Source: Rhodospirillaceae bacterium
GTDB lineage: Bacteria; Pseudomonadota; Alphaproteobacteria; Bin65
Length of the DNA stretch: 64,000 nucleotides
Assembly (NCBI GenBank): GCA_028819475.1
Contig: JAPPLJ010000050.1
Span: 353,900 to 417,899 of the forward strand
Direction of reading: 5' to 3'
Shown here: positions 36,240-45,470 of the stretch, piece by piece
Layout of the letters: each line of letters starts with the position of its first letter
How positions within the stretch are numbered: position 1 is the first letter of the stretch
The notes under the pieces: model-generated
What the model saw: only the letters and a program-made list of their open reading frames with translations
The model's database searches: none
Told to the model about the DNA's origin: nothing
Program-made: the position numbers and the translations under genes

Positions 36240-37603
36240 CAGGAAACGTCCCGGGTCGGCGCGATGTTCGGCTCGGTCTGCATCAGCCGCCGATAGACCC
36301 GCATATAGTCGCGCATGAAGACCTCGTCGGTCGCCGGGCCGACCGTCGTGCCGCCTTCGGCCGCGCTGTAGCGTTCGGGCAGGCCGAGGCCGCGGTGCAT
36401 GTAGATCCATGCGTCTTCCTCTGCGGCGAGCCCGGCCTGGATCTGCTCGAAATTGGCCAGATCGTCGACCTCGCCGAAGGTCGGGAACTGCTCCTGGGTG
36501 CGCATGCGCAGAGCGTTGACCGGGCCCAGCGCGTCGCCGAGTTCGCCGTCCGGATCGACCACGGCGGTGCCGTACCAGGTCGTCGCCGTCTCCGTCACCG
36601 ACAGGGGCTGGCCGACCTGGATATGGTTGCCCAGGATATGCAGGTTCGGAAACACGTTGATGTTGACCGGCTCCGACGACGCCAGGTCGAGAAAAGCGTC
36701 CGCCCGGTCGGGGAAGTCCCGGCGCAGGGCCGCCTCGTAGTGCTCCATGCCGGGATGCAGCCCCTCGATCGCCCACAGGGCGCCGGGGCGCTTCGGAATC
36801 GCGTCGCGCTTGTCCTTGAAGTGATGGGCGTTGGGGAAGGAATAGAGCTTCACCGGCCCGGTGTCCGGGCTGTCCTTGTAGTAGGACATGCCCTTGCCGT
36901 CGCCTTCCTGGAAGCGGTTCTCCATCATCAGCAGCGAGCGGTGCGAGAAGACGACGTGATAGCCGTCGGCGGAGTTGTCGTAGAGCAGCTTCCAGTTGCC
37001 GTTGAATTTCAGCCGGTTGGCCTCGCGCACTTCGAGCGCGCCGCCGGGATGGCGGTCCATCCATTCGTCGAGCGGCCGGCGCACCGGGCCGAGATAATCG
37101 ATCAGCCCGGGCGCGTCGGCGTTCAGGGTGGCGAAGATCAGGCCGCGATAGCTCTCGACCCGCGGCACCTGCATCAGGTTGAATTCGGGCCGGGAAAAGT
37201 CGCAGCTGTAACCCTCGGGCCAGGGCACGCCGGACAGCTTGCCCGTGTTGAGGTAGGTCCAGCCGTGATAGGGGCACTGGAACGCTTTCGCCGAGCCCCT
37301 GTCCTGCCGGCAGACGGTGGCGCCCCGGTGGGTGCAGCGGTTGTAGAGCGCGCGCAGGACGCCGTTCGAATCGCGCACCACGATAAGCGGGCGGCGGCCG
37401 AGCCGGGCGCGCACGAAATCGTTGGGCTGCGGCACCTGGCTTTCGTGGGCCAGATAGACCCAGACCGCGCCGAAGATGCGCGTCATCTCCAGGTCGAAGA
37501 TCGCCGGGTCGGTATAGAGCGACCGGTGCACCCGGTCCTCGTGGACCAGGGCATCGAAGTCGAAGACCCGCTCGGGCAGGATCGGTTTCTGTTGCGTCGT
37601 CAT
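36239..37603 (-). CDS. Aromatic-ring-hydroxylating dioxygenase alpha (large) subunit
   Basis: The Rieske ligands are CTH (90-92) and CPYH (110-113). The mononuclear iron region is NWKLLYDNSADGYHVVFSH, with His216 and His221. The 454-residue length is standard for a two-subunit dioxygenase. It lies 21 bp downstream of a glutamine-synthetase-like gene and overlaps the beta-subunit gene. That trio is the arrangement of aniline-type dioxygenases, where the amine is first glutamylated. A dedicated reductase, ferredoxin and glutamine amidotransferase are not adjacent. Confidence 0.93.
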   Translation of the reverse strand: MTTQQKPILPERVFDFDALVHEDRVHRSLYTDPAIFDLEMTRIFGAVWVYLAHESQVPQPNDFVRARLGRRPLIVVRDSNGVLRALYNRCTHRGATVCRQDRGSAKAFQCPYHGWTYLNTGKLSGVPWPEGYSCDFSRPEFNLMQVPRVESYRGLIFATLNADAPGLIDYLGPVRRPLDEWMDRHPGGALEVREANRLKFNGNWKLLYDNSADGYHVVFSHRSLLMMENRFQEGDGKGMSYYKDSPDTGPVKLYSFPNAHHFKDKRDAIPKRPGALWAIEGLHPGMEHYEAALRRDFPDRADAFLDLASSEPVNINVFPNLHILGNHIQVGQPLSVTETATTWYGTAVVDPDGELGDALGPVNALRMRTQEQFPTFGEVDDLANFEQIQAGLAAEEDAWIYMHRGLGLPERYSAAEGGTTVGPATDEVFMRDYMRVYRRLMQTEPNIAPTRDVS

Positions 37604-37624
37604 CGGCGCCTCCCCGGCAATCCG

Positions 37625-39121
37625 CTAGAACGCATCGAAATACTCGTTGACCTCCCACCCGGTGACGCCGGCGGCGGGATCGACGCCGGTTTCGGAGAGG
37701 AAAGCGTCGAAGCGGGCCATTTCCGCCCGTTTCAGGGCCAGATAATAGCCGATATAGGCGTCGCCGAAAGCGTCGCGATAAAGCGGCGATCGTTCCAGGG
37801 CTTCGAGGGCCGCCGGCAGGCCGGTCGGCAGCATCGGGCGGTCGGCGGTATAGGGCGCGTCGTCGGCGGGCCATGGTTCGGCTCCGCGCGCCAGTCCGTC
37901 CAGCCCGGCGGCGACCTGCGCGGCGATGAAAAGATAGGGGTTGGCCGCCGGCTCGCCGACCCGGTTCTCGTAGCGCGTCGCCGGATCGCCGGCGCCGCCG
38001 AGCACCCGCACCATCGTGCCGCGATGGTCGAAGCCCCAGGTCACGCGGTCGGGGGCGAGCTAAAACGGCCGGAAGCGACGATAGCCGTTGACCGTCGGCG
38101 AACCGAACACGACGCCGTCCAGCGCATGGTCCAGCAGGCCGGCGAGGAAATTGCGGCCGAGCGGCGACAGATGATCGGGCCCGGCCGCCGGCATGAGCGC
38201 GTTGGCGCCGCTGCCGTCGCACAGAGAAAGATGCAGATGCCAGCCGCTCGGATACAGCCCGCGCCGGCCCGGCGCCGCCATGAAGCTCGCCATATGGCCC
38301 ATCCGCCGGCAGATCTGCCGGGTCGCGGTGCGGAACAGGACATAGTCGTCCGCGGCGCGCATCGCGTCGCCGGGCGCAAAGGTACATTCCACCTGTCCGG
38401 CGCCCCACTCGTTCTCGATCGAGCGCAGGCCCAGCCCAAGCGCATCGTAATGCGAAACCAGCGTGCTCATCGCCGGCTGCATCAGGTCGAGGTTGCTTTC
38501 GCTGTGATAGGAAAAGCCGGAATCGTGCGGCGCCACCGGCAACGGCCGGCCGCGCTCGCCGAGGATGCCGATATTCTCCTCGCCGAGCGTGTCGTCCAGC
38601 AGCTTGAGGAGGTACCACTCCACTTCGACGCCGACGACCGCGCCCAGGCCGCGCACCGCCAGCGCGTCGAGCGTGCGGCGCAGCACCCGGCGGGCCGAGA
38701 AGTGAAACGGCGCGCCGTCGCGGAAATACTCGTCGCACAGGACCCAGCCGACGCCCGGCGCCCAGGGCAGGATGCGGAAGGTCGCCGGGTCGGGCACCGC
38801 GACCAGGTTGGGCGAGCCGGTCATCTCCGGCAGGTCCATGCCGCCGCCCGGCGTGAAGGAGGCGAAGACGCGGCTGCCGGAAGCGTCGAGCGTCCAGAGC
38901 GCCACGTTGATGTTGTGGCCGTCGGCGAGCGCCGCCTCGAAGGCCGGCAGGGTCAGCGCCTTGGCGCGGACATGGCCGTGGCTGTCGGACCAGGCGAGCC
39001 GCACCAGTTGCAGCTTCTCCGCCCGCGCCCGCGCCGCGATGTCCCGGGCGCAGCGCGCCTGGTCGTCGGTCCACAGGCCGTGGCGGGCGATGAAGCCTTC
39101 CGGTTCGGGTGCGTCGGTCAT
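37625..39121 (-). pseudogene. Glutamine-synthetase-like gene interrupted by an in-frame TAG
   Basis: Two segments lie in the same frame. The N-terminal 353 residues (MTDAPEPEGFIARHG, start ATG 39121) end at RRFRPF, followed by TAG at 38060-38062, then LAPDRVTWGFDHRG to the stop at 37625. The flanking sequence reads as a normal family member except for this codon, where relatives have Ser (for example FSLAPDR); a TCG to TAG change would explain it. The active-site parts GVEVEWYL, ENEWGAGQVECTF and GWHLHLSL lie before the TAG, and VGEPAANPYLFIAA after. If real, the protein is truncated or made by readthrough. A GTG just after the TAG could start a separate C-terminal fragment. Confidence 0.87.
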
Positions 39122-39240
39122 TGCGCCGGGCAGACTAGGCGATCCGGCTCCCGGTCGGGGCAATTTTTTGGATTGATTTCTGTTACTATGCGTTTGCAGC
39201 CCACTGCCGCTCAGATAGCCCATGCTGTTGACCATCCCTC

Positions 39241-39342
39241 AGTGCCACCCCGGATGGAGCGAAGCGGAAATCCGGGGTCCAGGGGCCACGGGGTGAGGCC
39301 TTTCGGGTCGCCCCTGGGCCCCGAAACAAGTCCGGGGCGGCA
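39241..39342. repeat. Family B palindromic element, copy B2
   Basis: It begins AGTGCCACCCCGGATGGAGC and ends CAAGTCCGGGGCGGCA, with GGCCTTTCGGGTCG inside. It is an uninterrupted version, in opposite orientation, of copy B1. It lies between the glutamine-synthetase-like gene and the next minus-strand gene. Confidence 0.78.
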
Positions 39343-39538
39343 AATTCGTTTTTTTTTGAATATCGACGAACAAACTGCGTTTGGAGTGTTCGCAGACTTG
39401 CTCCCACCGTCGGAGGAAAACCCGGCGCTGCAACGCCAAAGACCAAAATGCCAAATTTCCTAGCAGCTGCAGGCTTGGCAGACCCGCTACGGCCGGCCGG
39501 TCGAACCGGAGCGACCGCCCCGCTAGACGCCGTCCGCT

Positions 39539-40180
39539 TTACCGGTTCCCGTCAGCAGGCGGCGCCGGCAGCCAGTCGTCGACCATGGCCGCGCTCACCA
39601 CCGGTGCGTCCAGCGAGCGCTCACCGTCGGACGGCCGGAACTCGCTGATTGCAAACGCGCGGTGGCGTTTTCCCGGCGTGGCGGCCGTCGCGATCAGGCG
39701 AATCCAGAGCGTGTCCACCGGCCGCGACAGGACGATTATTTGCATGCCGTTGCGCTCGACAACGTCCGCCCTGTCGGTCAGGCCGTCCGACGTCTGGATC
39801 AACGCCTGGCGCAACCGCCCGTTGTCGGCCCAGGCTTTCGGCGACCGGCCGTTGCCGTTCCACAGGGTGAGATAGCGGATACGCCGGACTGCCGTAAAAC
39901 GAAGCTCGATCAGGGTGCCGAGGTTGAGGCCGCGCTGGCCGGGCGACCAGGCGGTCTTCGGGTCGCCGTCGGCGGCATGGCGCGGATGGAAGAAAACGGC
40001 CTCCTGACCCGGTTTCTCAGGGAAAAGGGGCAGCCGCACCGTCGACGCGCAGACCGTCCAGCCGCGCTTCGGCACCTGCTGGCAGGTCAAATTGCCTGGA
40101 AGTTCGCCGGTCGGCACCGCGGCCAGCGCCGGCGCGGCCATCGACGCAATCAGCAATGCCGACAATATCGGGCGTCTCAT
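39539..40180 (-). CDS. Secreted protein with NADase-type glycan-binding (discoidin-like) domain
   Basis: A signal peptide (RRPILSALLIASMAAPALA) is followed by a beta-sandwich domain. AADGDPKTAWSPGQRGLNLG, TLIELRFTAVRRIRYLTLWN and GNGRSPKAWADNGRLRQA follow the pattern of NADase-type glycan-binding/F5-8 type C-like domains. The protein has two early Cys (LTCQQVP, WTVCAST) that may form a disulfide. I chose the ATG at 40180 because it starts the signal peptide. The role is unknown; no enzyme domain is attached. Confidence 0.8.
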   Translation of the reverse strand: MRRPILSALLIASMAAPALAAVPTGELPGNLTCQQVPKRGWTVCASTVRLPLFPEKPGQEAVFFHPRHAADGDPKTAWSPGQRGLNLGTLIELRFTAVRRIRYLTLWNGNGRSPKAWADNGRLRQALIQTSDGLTDRADVVERNGMQIIVLSRPVDTLWIRLIATAATPGKRHRAFAISEFRPSDGERSLDAPVVSAAMVDDWLPAPPADGNR

Positions 40181-40283
40181 ATCGACCCGGCGATAGGCGG
40201 AATCGCCGGATCGCGCAAGCCCGTACGCACGCAAGCCCGTACACTCCGGGCGCGCTGTCCGCCGGCGGGCCGGGCGGGCCGGT

Positions 40284-41201
40284 TCAGCGCGCCGGGCGGG
40301 TTTTCCGCAGCGGCAGGCCCTTCGGCAGCATCCATTCGGCAAAGACTTCCGGCCCCGGCGTCCAGAGCTGGGGCTCCCAGTCTTCGGTCAGATAGTCCTC
40401 GTCCCAGAAATATTCGGCGAGGCCGCCGCAGGGATTGTGCACATACCAGAAATAGCAGGACGAAATGCGGTGCCGGCCCGGCCCGACCGCGGTTTTCCAG
40501 CCGCACAGGGCGAGGTGCTGGCCGCCGGCGAACATCTCGTGGATGTCGCGCACGGCGAAGGCCAGATGGTTGATGCCCGGCCGGCCGGTCGGCGATTGCA
40601 GCAGGAACAGGTTGTGATGGCTGTGGCGCGGCGCGCAGCGCAGGAACACGCTGCCATTGTCGTAGGAGTCGGACAGGTGGAAGCCCAGAACCTCGCGATA
40701 GAAGGCGGAACAGGCGGCGGCGTCCGGCACGTTGAGCACGATATGGCCGATCTTCAGCGGCACGGCCCGGTCGTAGAAGCCGGCGCGGGAGTCGATCCGG
40801 TTGATATCCTGCGGCGCGTTGGCGGGCGACGGCGCGACCTCGGGCATCCGGGTTCCGGACACGACGAATTCGAGGGAGAAGCCGGCCGGGTCGACCGCGC
40901 GCACGCCCGGCCCGTCGGCGAGGCAGCCTGCTGAGGCCAGCCGTTCCCGCACCGCCTCGACGTCTTCGGCGGTCTCCAGGCCCCAGGTCATCAGCCGGAC
41001 CGAAGGCCCCTCCTCCACCGGCGGCGGCAGCGACCGGTCGCTCCGCCGTTTGAGGACCACGCGCGCTCCGTTGGCCGCCGCGTATTCTGCCGACGACTTG
41101 CCGCCCGCCCGTTCCTCAAGCCCGAAATCGGCCCAGAAGCGCCGCGCTTTCGGCAGGTTGGTCACCCCGTAGGTGACCGCCTCGATCCCGACAAATCTCA
41201 C
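40284..41201 (-). CDS. Two-module VOC protein, extradiol-dioxygenase-like
   Basis: The first VOC module starts VRFVGIEAVTYGVTNL and the second PLKIGHIVLNVPDAAACSAF. Candidate metal ligands of the type I extradiol dioxygenase set are His in GHIVLNV, His in INHLAFAV and Glu in GGLAEYFWD. This suggests ring cleavage of a catechol-like compound, in keeping with the nearby ring-hydroxylating oxygenase. GTG 41201 opens the conserved domain; ATG 41237 would add 12 residues. Glyoxalase or resistance functions cannot be excluded. Confidence 0.83.
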   Translation of the reverse strand: MRFVGIEAVTYGVTNLPKARRFWADFGLEERAGGKSSAEYAAANGARVVLKRRSDRSLPPPVEEGPSVRLMTWGLETAEDVEAVRERLASAGCLADGPGVRAVDPAGFSLEFVVSGTRMPEVAPSPANAPQDINRIDSRAGFYDRAVPLKIGHIVLNVPDAAACSAFYREVLGFHLSDSYDNGSVFLRCAPRHSHHNLFLLQSPTGRPGINHLAFAVRDIHEMFAGGQHLALCGWKTAVGPGRHRISSCYFWYVHNPCGGLAEYFWDEDYLTEDWEPQLWTPGPEVFAEWMLPKGLPLRKTRPAR

Positions 41202-41278
41202 GTTGTCTTTGCCTTTCGCCCGCCGGTGCACCGGCATTAGATTAGCGCCAACGGCACCTTCGAAGACAAGGATATAAC

Positions 41279-42190
41279 ATGCCTGCACGCATCGGCATCA
41301 TCGGTTACGGCGAGGCCGGCCGCGCCTTCGGCGCAGGGCTCGCAAAGGCCGGCGCGACGGTGGCGGCCTACGACATCCTCGTGCCGACCCCCGACGGCGC
41401 GGCCATCCGCGCGAATGCGGCAGCCGACGGCGTGGCGGTCCGCGCCACGGCGAGAGAGGCGATCGACGGCGCGGCGATCGTCCTGTCGCTGGTTCCGGCC
41501 GACGAAGCGCGCTCTGTCGCGGCGGAAGCGGCGGGCCATCTGCGGGCCGGGCAGCTGTTCATGGACATGAACTCGGTCTCGCCGCGCGAGAAGGAGACCG
41601 GCGCGGCGATCGTCGAAGCCTCCGGCGCCCGCTATGTCGAGGCGACGATCATGGCGCCGGTCGTCGAGAACGGCGTTGCGAGCGAGGTGCTGCTGGCCGG
41701 GCCGGCGGCCCCCGGGGCGCTGCGCCTGCTCCGCCCTCTCGGCATGGTCCTTTCGGTCGTCGGCGACCGGTTCGGCGCGGCGGCGGCGGTCAAGCTGTGC
41801 CGCAGCGTCATCGTCAAGGGGATCGAGGCGATCGTCGTGGAGAGCATGCTGGCAGCCCGGCAATACGGCGCGGACGGCGCCGTGCTCGCCTCCCTGCAGA
41901 AGAGCGATCCGGAAATCGATTGGGCGGCCAGGGCCGATTATGTGTTCGAGCGGGTCCTGCGCCACGGCCGGCGGCGCGCCGCCGAGATGCGCTTCGCCGG
42001 CGAGGCGGTGTCCGACGCCGGCTATCCGCCGCTTCTCAGCGACGCCATCGCGACGCTGCAGGATGCGATGGCCGACTATGCCGCGGCCGACCGTGCCCTG
42101 TTCGCGCTCGCCGACTACAGGGAAGCCGCCGACCGGATCGGCGCGCTGCTGGCGGAAAACGAAGGAAAAACCCGCGCCGTCAGCCGCTGA
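41279..42190 (+). CDS. NAD(P)-dependent beta-hydroxyacid dehydrogenase-like protein (DUF1932 C-terminus)
   Basis: The Rossmann motif IGIIGYGEAGRAFGAGLA starts at residue 5, typical of the 6-phosphogluconate/3-hydroxyisobutyrate dehydrogenase superfamily. The central region has MDMNSVSPREKE (the substrate-binding serine segment) and VKLCRSVIVKGIEAIVVE, and the C-terminal half belongs to the DUF1932-like all-helical group. It is divergent from the VOC gene, with 77 bp between starts. The substrate is unknown. Its 3' end overlaps the end of the convergent PqqC-like gene by 11 bp. Confidence 0.85.
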   Translation: MPARIGIIGYGEAGRAFGAGLAKAGATVAAYDILVPTPDGAAIRANAAADGVAVRATAREAIDGAAIVLSLVPADEARSVAAEAAGHLRAGQLFMDMNSVSPREKETGAAIVEASGARYVEATIMAPVVENGVASEVLLAGPAAPGALRLLRPLGMVLSVVGDRFGAAAAVKLCRSVIVKGIEAIVVESMLAARQYGADGAVLASLQKSDPEIDWAARADYVFERVLRHGRRRAAEMRFAGEAVSDAGYPPLLSDAIATLQDAMADYAAADRALFALADYREAADRIGALLAENEGKTRAVSR

Positions 42191-42941
42191 CGCCGTCGGG
42201 CACCATATCGGTCTCGCCGAGCACCTCCAGGCGCCAGATGTCGTTGGTCGAGGCCCAGCGCAGGCGCACGGCGGTCTCGCAGACCTCGATGGCCCGGGCG
42301 GCTTCCTCCGGCGTCCGGATGTATTTCGCGCACAGGTCGAGTTGGCGCGTGGAATGCTCCAGGTCGGCCTCGGCATGCTCGACGAAGAAGCCGATTTCCG
42401 GATCATCCCTGGTCAGGCCGTAATGCTTTTCGAACGACGGGATGGTGATCTCGTTGTTCAGCGCGACCTGCTGGCCCTCCTGGGTCGAGGCCATGGCGAG
42501 CGCCACGCCGAGCGGCTCCTCCCGGTTGACGTGGCAGTAATACAGGGTCCGCGCCCACCAGCCGGGAGTCGGCTGGGTATTCTCGATCTCCGCGTCCGAC
42601 AGGCCGGCGTGGCGGCAGAAATCCGTAATCATCTCGAAATGGTCGTGGGGCACATGCCCCGGCTTGGGAATGGCCATCAGCCCCTCTTCCTCGGCCATGT
42701 TCTCGGCGATCATGCGCCGGATGTCCGACGGGCCGCGCCAATAGAGAAATCCGAAGGACGGCACGACATAGTTCACGAATTTCAGATGCTGGGCCATGTA
42801 GACGCCGAGCGCGCGCAACGGCAGCGAACCGTCGAGCATGGCCTGAAAGAACGGATGTTTCTTGGTGTGCCATTTCTCGCGGATGGCGACGACCTTGTCG
42901 GCAATGCCCTCCGGGCTGACGACGACGGATCCTTCCGGCAT
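42180..42941 (-). CDS. PqqC-like/TENA-family heme-oxygenase-like protein
   Basis: This 253-residue protein belongs to the heme-oxygenase-like superfamily that includes PqqC, TenA and iron-containing oxidases. Acidic and His segments that could bind a diiron center are visible: MIAENMAEEEGLMAI, VPHDHFEM and FFVEHAEADLEHS. KHPFFQAMLDGSLP and GVYMAQHLKFVNYV are typical of the family's first helices. A coupled function with the neighbouring dehydrogenase or VOC protein is possible but unsupported. Confidence 0.83.
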   Translation of the reverse strand: MPEGSVVVSPEGIADKVVAIREKWHTKKHPFFQAMLDGSLPLRALGVYMAQHLKFVNYVVPSFGFLYWRGPSDIRRMIAENMAEEEGLMAIPKPGHVPHDHFEMITDFCRHAGLSDAEIENTQPTPGWWARTLYYCHVNREEPLGVALAMASTQEGQQVALNNEITIPSFEKHYGLTRDDPEIGFFVEHAEADLEHSTRQLDLCAKYIRTPEEAARAIEVCETAVRLRWASTNDIWRLEVLGETDMVPDGVSG

Positions 42942-43042
42942 GGGGCGGGGCCTCCTCGTTGATTCGCTGCCGCAGTAAAGCCGCGTTCGGTGCGCCGTTC
43001 AACCGCGGCGTCGCGCCGCCCGTAGACGGGTCCAGTCCGGGG

Positions 43043-44422
43043 CTATTCGGCCGCCAACGGCACAGGATCGGGAACCGGCTCGCGCATCGTCACCAGTTCC
43101 TCGGCCGCGGTCGGATGGATGCCGATGGTGGCGTCGAAATCGCGCTTGGTCGCGCCCATGTTGATGGCCACGGCGAAACCCTGGGTCATCTCGCCGGCGC
43201 CCGGGCCGACGACATGCAGCCCGACGACCCGCTGGGTCTCGCGCACGACGACCAGCTTCATCAGGCCGCGCTCGTCGCGGCCGGAGAGCGTGTGCTTCAT
43301 CGGCCGGAAGGTCGAGCGGTAGATGTCGAGCGCGCCGAATTTCGCCCGCGCCTCCGCCTCCGTATAGCCAACTGTGCCGATTTCCGGCTGACTGAAAACT
43401 GCCGATGGAACAAATTCGTAGCCGACGGTCTTGCCGGACGGGTTGAAAAGCGCGTCGGCCAGCGCATGGCCTTCCTGGATCGCGACCGGGGTCAGCTGGA
43501 TCCGGTCGGTCACGTCGCCGATCGCGAAGATGTTGCCGACATTGGTCCGCCAGTCCGCATCGACGGTTACGGCCCCGTTCCGGCCGGTCGCGACGCCGGC
43601 CGCCTCCAGTCCCAGGCCGCCGGTGTTCGGCACCCGTCCGGTCGCATACATGACCAGGTCGGTCTCCACTGAGCCGCCGCCTTCCAGGCCGACCGAGAAA
43701 CCGCCGCCCGGCTGGCGCGTCACATTCCGGACATCGGCGTCGAAGCGCAGGTCGACGCCTTTCTTGGCCATTTCATCGGCAAGAAGCTGCCGGACATCGT
43801 CGTCGAAGCCGCGCAGGAACGGTTTGCCGCGATAGATCTGGGTCACCTGCGCGCCCAGCCCGGTGAAGATGCCCGCGAACTCGACCGCGATGTAACCGCC
43901 GCCGACGATGACGATGCGTTCCGGCAACTCCGGCAGGAAGAAAGCGTCGTCCGACGTGATGACGTGCTCGCGGCCCGGAATGTCGGGCACAAAGGGCCGG
44001 CCGCCGACCGCGATCAGGATCTTGTCGGCCGTCACGCGCCGGCCGCCGACATCGAGCGTATGATTGTCGATGAAGACGGCGCGGGCGTCGAAGATTTCAG
44101 CCCCCGGACCCTCGATCAGCCGCTCGTAGATGCCGTTGAGCCGGGCAATTTCGCGGTTCTTGTTGGCGATCAGCGCCGGCCAGGCGTGGCTGCGCGGCCC
44201 GACCGTCCAGCCGAAGCCCGCCGCGTCCTCGAAATCCTCGGCGAAATGGGCGGCGTAGGTGAACAGCTTCTTGGGCACGCAGCCGACGTTGACGCAGGTG
44301 CCGCCGAGATGGCGCTCCTCCGCGACGCCGACCCGCGCGCCGTGGGCCGCCGCGATCCGGGACGCCCGCGTGCCGCCCGACCCCGCGCCGATGACGAAGA
44401 AATCGAAATCGTATCCGCTCAT
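43043..44422 (-). CDS. gor: Glutathione-disulfide reductase
   Basis: The enzyme reduces glutathione disulfide with NADPH. The FAD motif GAGSGG is at 12-17 and the redox-active disulfide site GGTCVNVGCVPKKL holds Cys43 and Cys48. The NADPH domain contains VVGGGYIAVEFAGIF, and the C-terminal dimerisation and active-site segment HPTAAEELVTM carries the catalytic His-Glu. The length of 459 residues is normal and the frame is intact. Confidence 0.94.
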   Translation of the reverse strand: MSGYDFDFFVIGAGSGGTRASRIAAAHGARVGVAEERHLGGTCVNVGCVPKKLFTYAAHFAEDFEDAAGFGWTVGPRSHAWPALIANKNREIARLNGIYERLIEGPGAEIFDARAVFIDNHTLDVGGRRVTADKILIAVGGRPFVPDIPGREHVITSDDAFFLPELPERIVIVGGGYIAVEFAGIFTGLGAQVTQIYRGKPFLRGFDDDVRQLLADEMAKKGVDLRFDADVRNVTRQPGGGFSVGLEGGGSVETDLVMYATGRVPNTGGLGLEAAGVATGRNGAVTVDADWRTNVGNIFAIGDVTDRIQLTPVAIQEGHALADALFNPSGKTVGYEFVPSAVFSQPEIGTVGYTEAEARAKFGALDIYRSTFRPMKHTLSGRDERGLMKLVVVRETQRVVGLHVVGPGAGEMTQGFAVAINMGATKRDFDATIGIHPTAAEELVTMREPVPDPVPLAAE

Positions 44423-44598
44423 GTCCGCCCGCCCGTCCGTGCCGGCAACAGATGGGCCGGCTCCGCCGCCGGATCAACCGGATGCGGCAGACGCGACGGC
44501 CTGAATGGCGGACGCTGCCAATGACTCCTCATGCAACGACTTGACGGATGATTTGGTCGCCAACATTTCGAACAAACCAGAAAGGAAGGATCGATCGA

Positions 44599-44796
44599 AT
44601 GTCAGGGCGACACAACTTTTCCGATTTGACAAAGGAGTTCGCACCGGAGCGCCGCGAGCGCATCGAAGCGCGCGTGGCAGAGCTTCGGGCGAACATCGCC
44701 CTGCACAAGATCCCGGAAGGAAGCGAAACGCCCCGGAAAGCGATTAACGACATCGTTGACGTGAGCCGACCCGCCTCAACGTCGAAAAAGACCTGA
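44599..44796 (+). CDS. Small XRE-type antitoxin remnant or hypothetical protein
   Basis: The 65-residue frame (MSGRHNFSDLTKEFAPERRERIEARVAELRANIALH) resembles the N-terminal part of HigA-like XRE antitoxins, where a helix-turn-helix would follow. Here the sequence instead ends PASTSKKT, so the HTH is missing. An AAAGGAAGGA ribosome-binding site precedes the ATG, so it may still be translated. The stop codon is the loop of a small hairpin (AAGACC-TGA-GGTCTT, 44788-44802). No toxin gene was seen next to it. Confidence 0.55.
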   Translation: MSGRHNFSDLTKEFAPERRERIEARVAELRANIALHKIPEGSETPRKAINDIVDVSRPASTSKKT

Positions 44797-44950
44797 GGTC
44801 TTCGTCGACACTTCGATCTGTCGCTCCGGCTGGCCGGACTCGTTGGATATTTTGAAACTTGAGCGCTATCTTTGAGTACACGCGCAGGCTGCATGGCAAC
44901 AAGGCGCCAACCTGCAAGACAAACCCGGCAGAACAGCCACGACTGCTCCG

Positions 44951-45412
44951 ATGCACACTGTCCTTTTACTGAACGGCCCGAACCTTAATCTTCTGGGCAG
45001 CCGGGAGCCGGAAATCTACGGTGCGGCGACCCTGCCGGAAATCGAGGAAAAGTGCCGGAACTGGGGCGCCGAGCTGGGGCTGGAGGTCGATTGCCGCCAG
45101 AGCAACCACGAGGGCGAACTGGTCGAACTGATCCACGCCGCCGCCGGCCGCTGCAGCGGCATCGTCATCAACGCCGGCGCGTTCACCCACACCTCGGTCG
45201 CCCTGCTCGACGCGGTCCGCGCGGTCGGCCTGCCGACCGTGGAAGTGCATCTGTCGAACGTCCACGCCCGTGAATCCTTCCGCCGCCGCTCCTATATCGC
45301 CCAGGCGGCGCTCGGCGCGATTTCCGGCTTCGGGGCGGACAGTTACCGGCTTGCGCTTCAGGCGCTGGCGCTGCACTTATCGGCGACCGGTTCTTCGCCG
45401 GGGAAAGGGTGA
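44951..45412 (+). CDS. aroQ: Type II 3-dehydroquinate dehydratase
   Basis: AroQ performs the third step of the shikimate pathway. The family motifs are in place: [19 protein letters not shown] with Arg18 and the catalytic Tyr23, [30 protein letters not shown] and [17 protein letters not shown] with the catalytic His. The length is 153 residues. It precedes accB and accC, an order shared by many alphaproteobacteria. Confidence 0.96.
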   Translation: MHTVLLLNGPNLNLLGSREPEIYGAATLPEIEEKCRNWGAELGLEVDCRQSNHEGELVELIHAAAGRCSGIVINAGAFTHTSVALLDAVRAVGLPTVEVHLSNVHARESFRRRSYIAQAALGAISGFGADSYRLALQALALHLSATGSSPGKG

Positions 45413-45470
45413 GCCGGTCCGCGGCGCCCCGCCGCCCGGCCGCCCCGCCCGTCCGCACGGAGCACCCTCC

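Noticed and set aside
37625..39121. TAG as a recoded (sense) codon across the genome
   Set aside because: TAG terminates several intact genes in this window (phaC, hpt, accB, cytochrome c'), so a general recoding is not supported.
36206..39463. 1085-residue plus-strand frame opposite the dioxygenase cluster
   Set aside because: Antisense to three genes carrying Rieske and glutamine-synthetase motifs.
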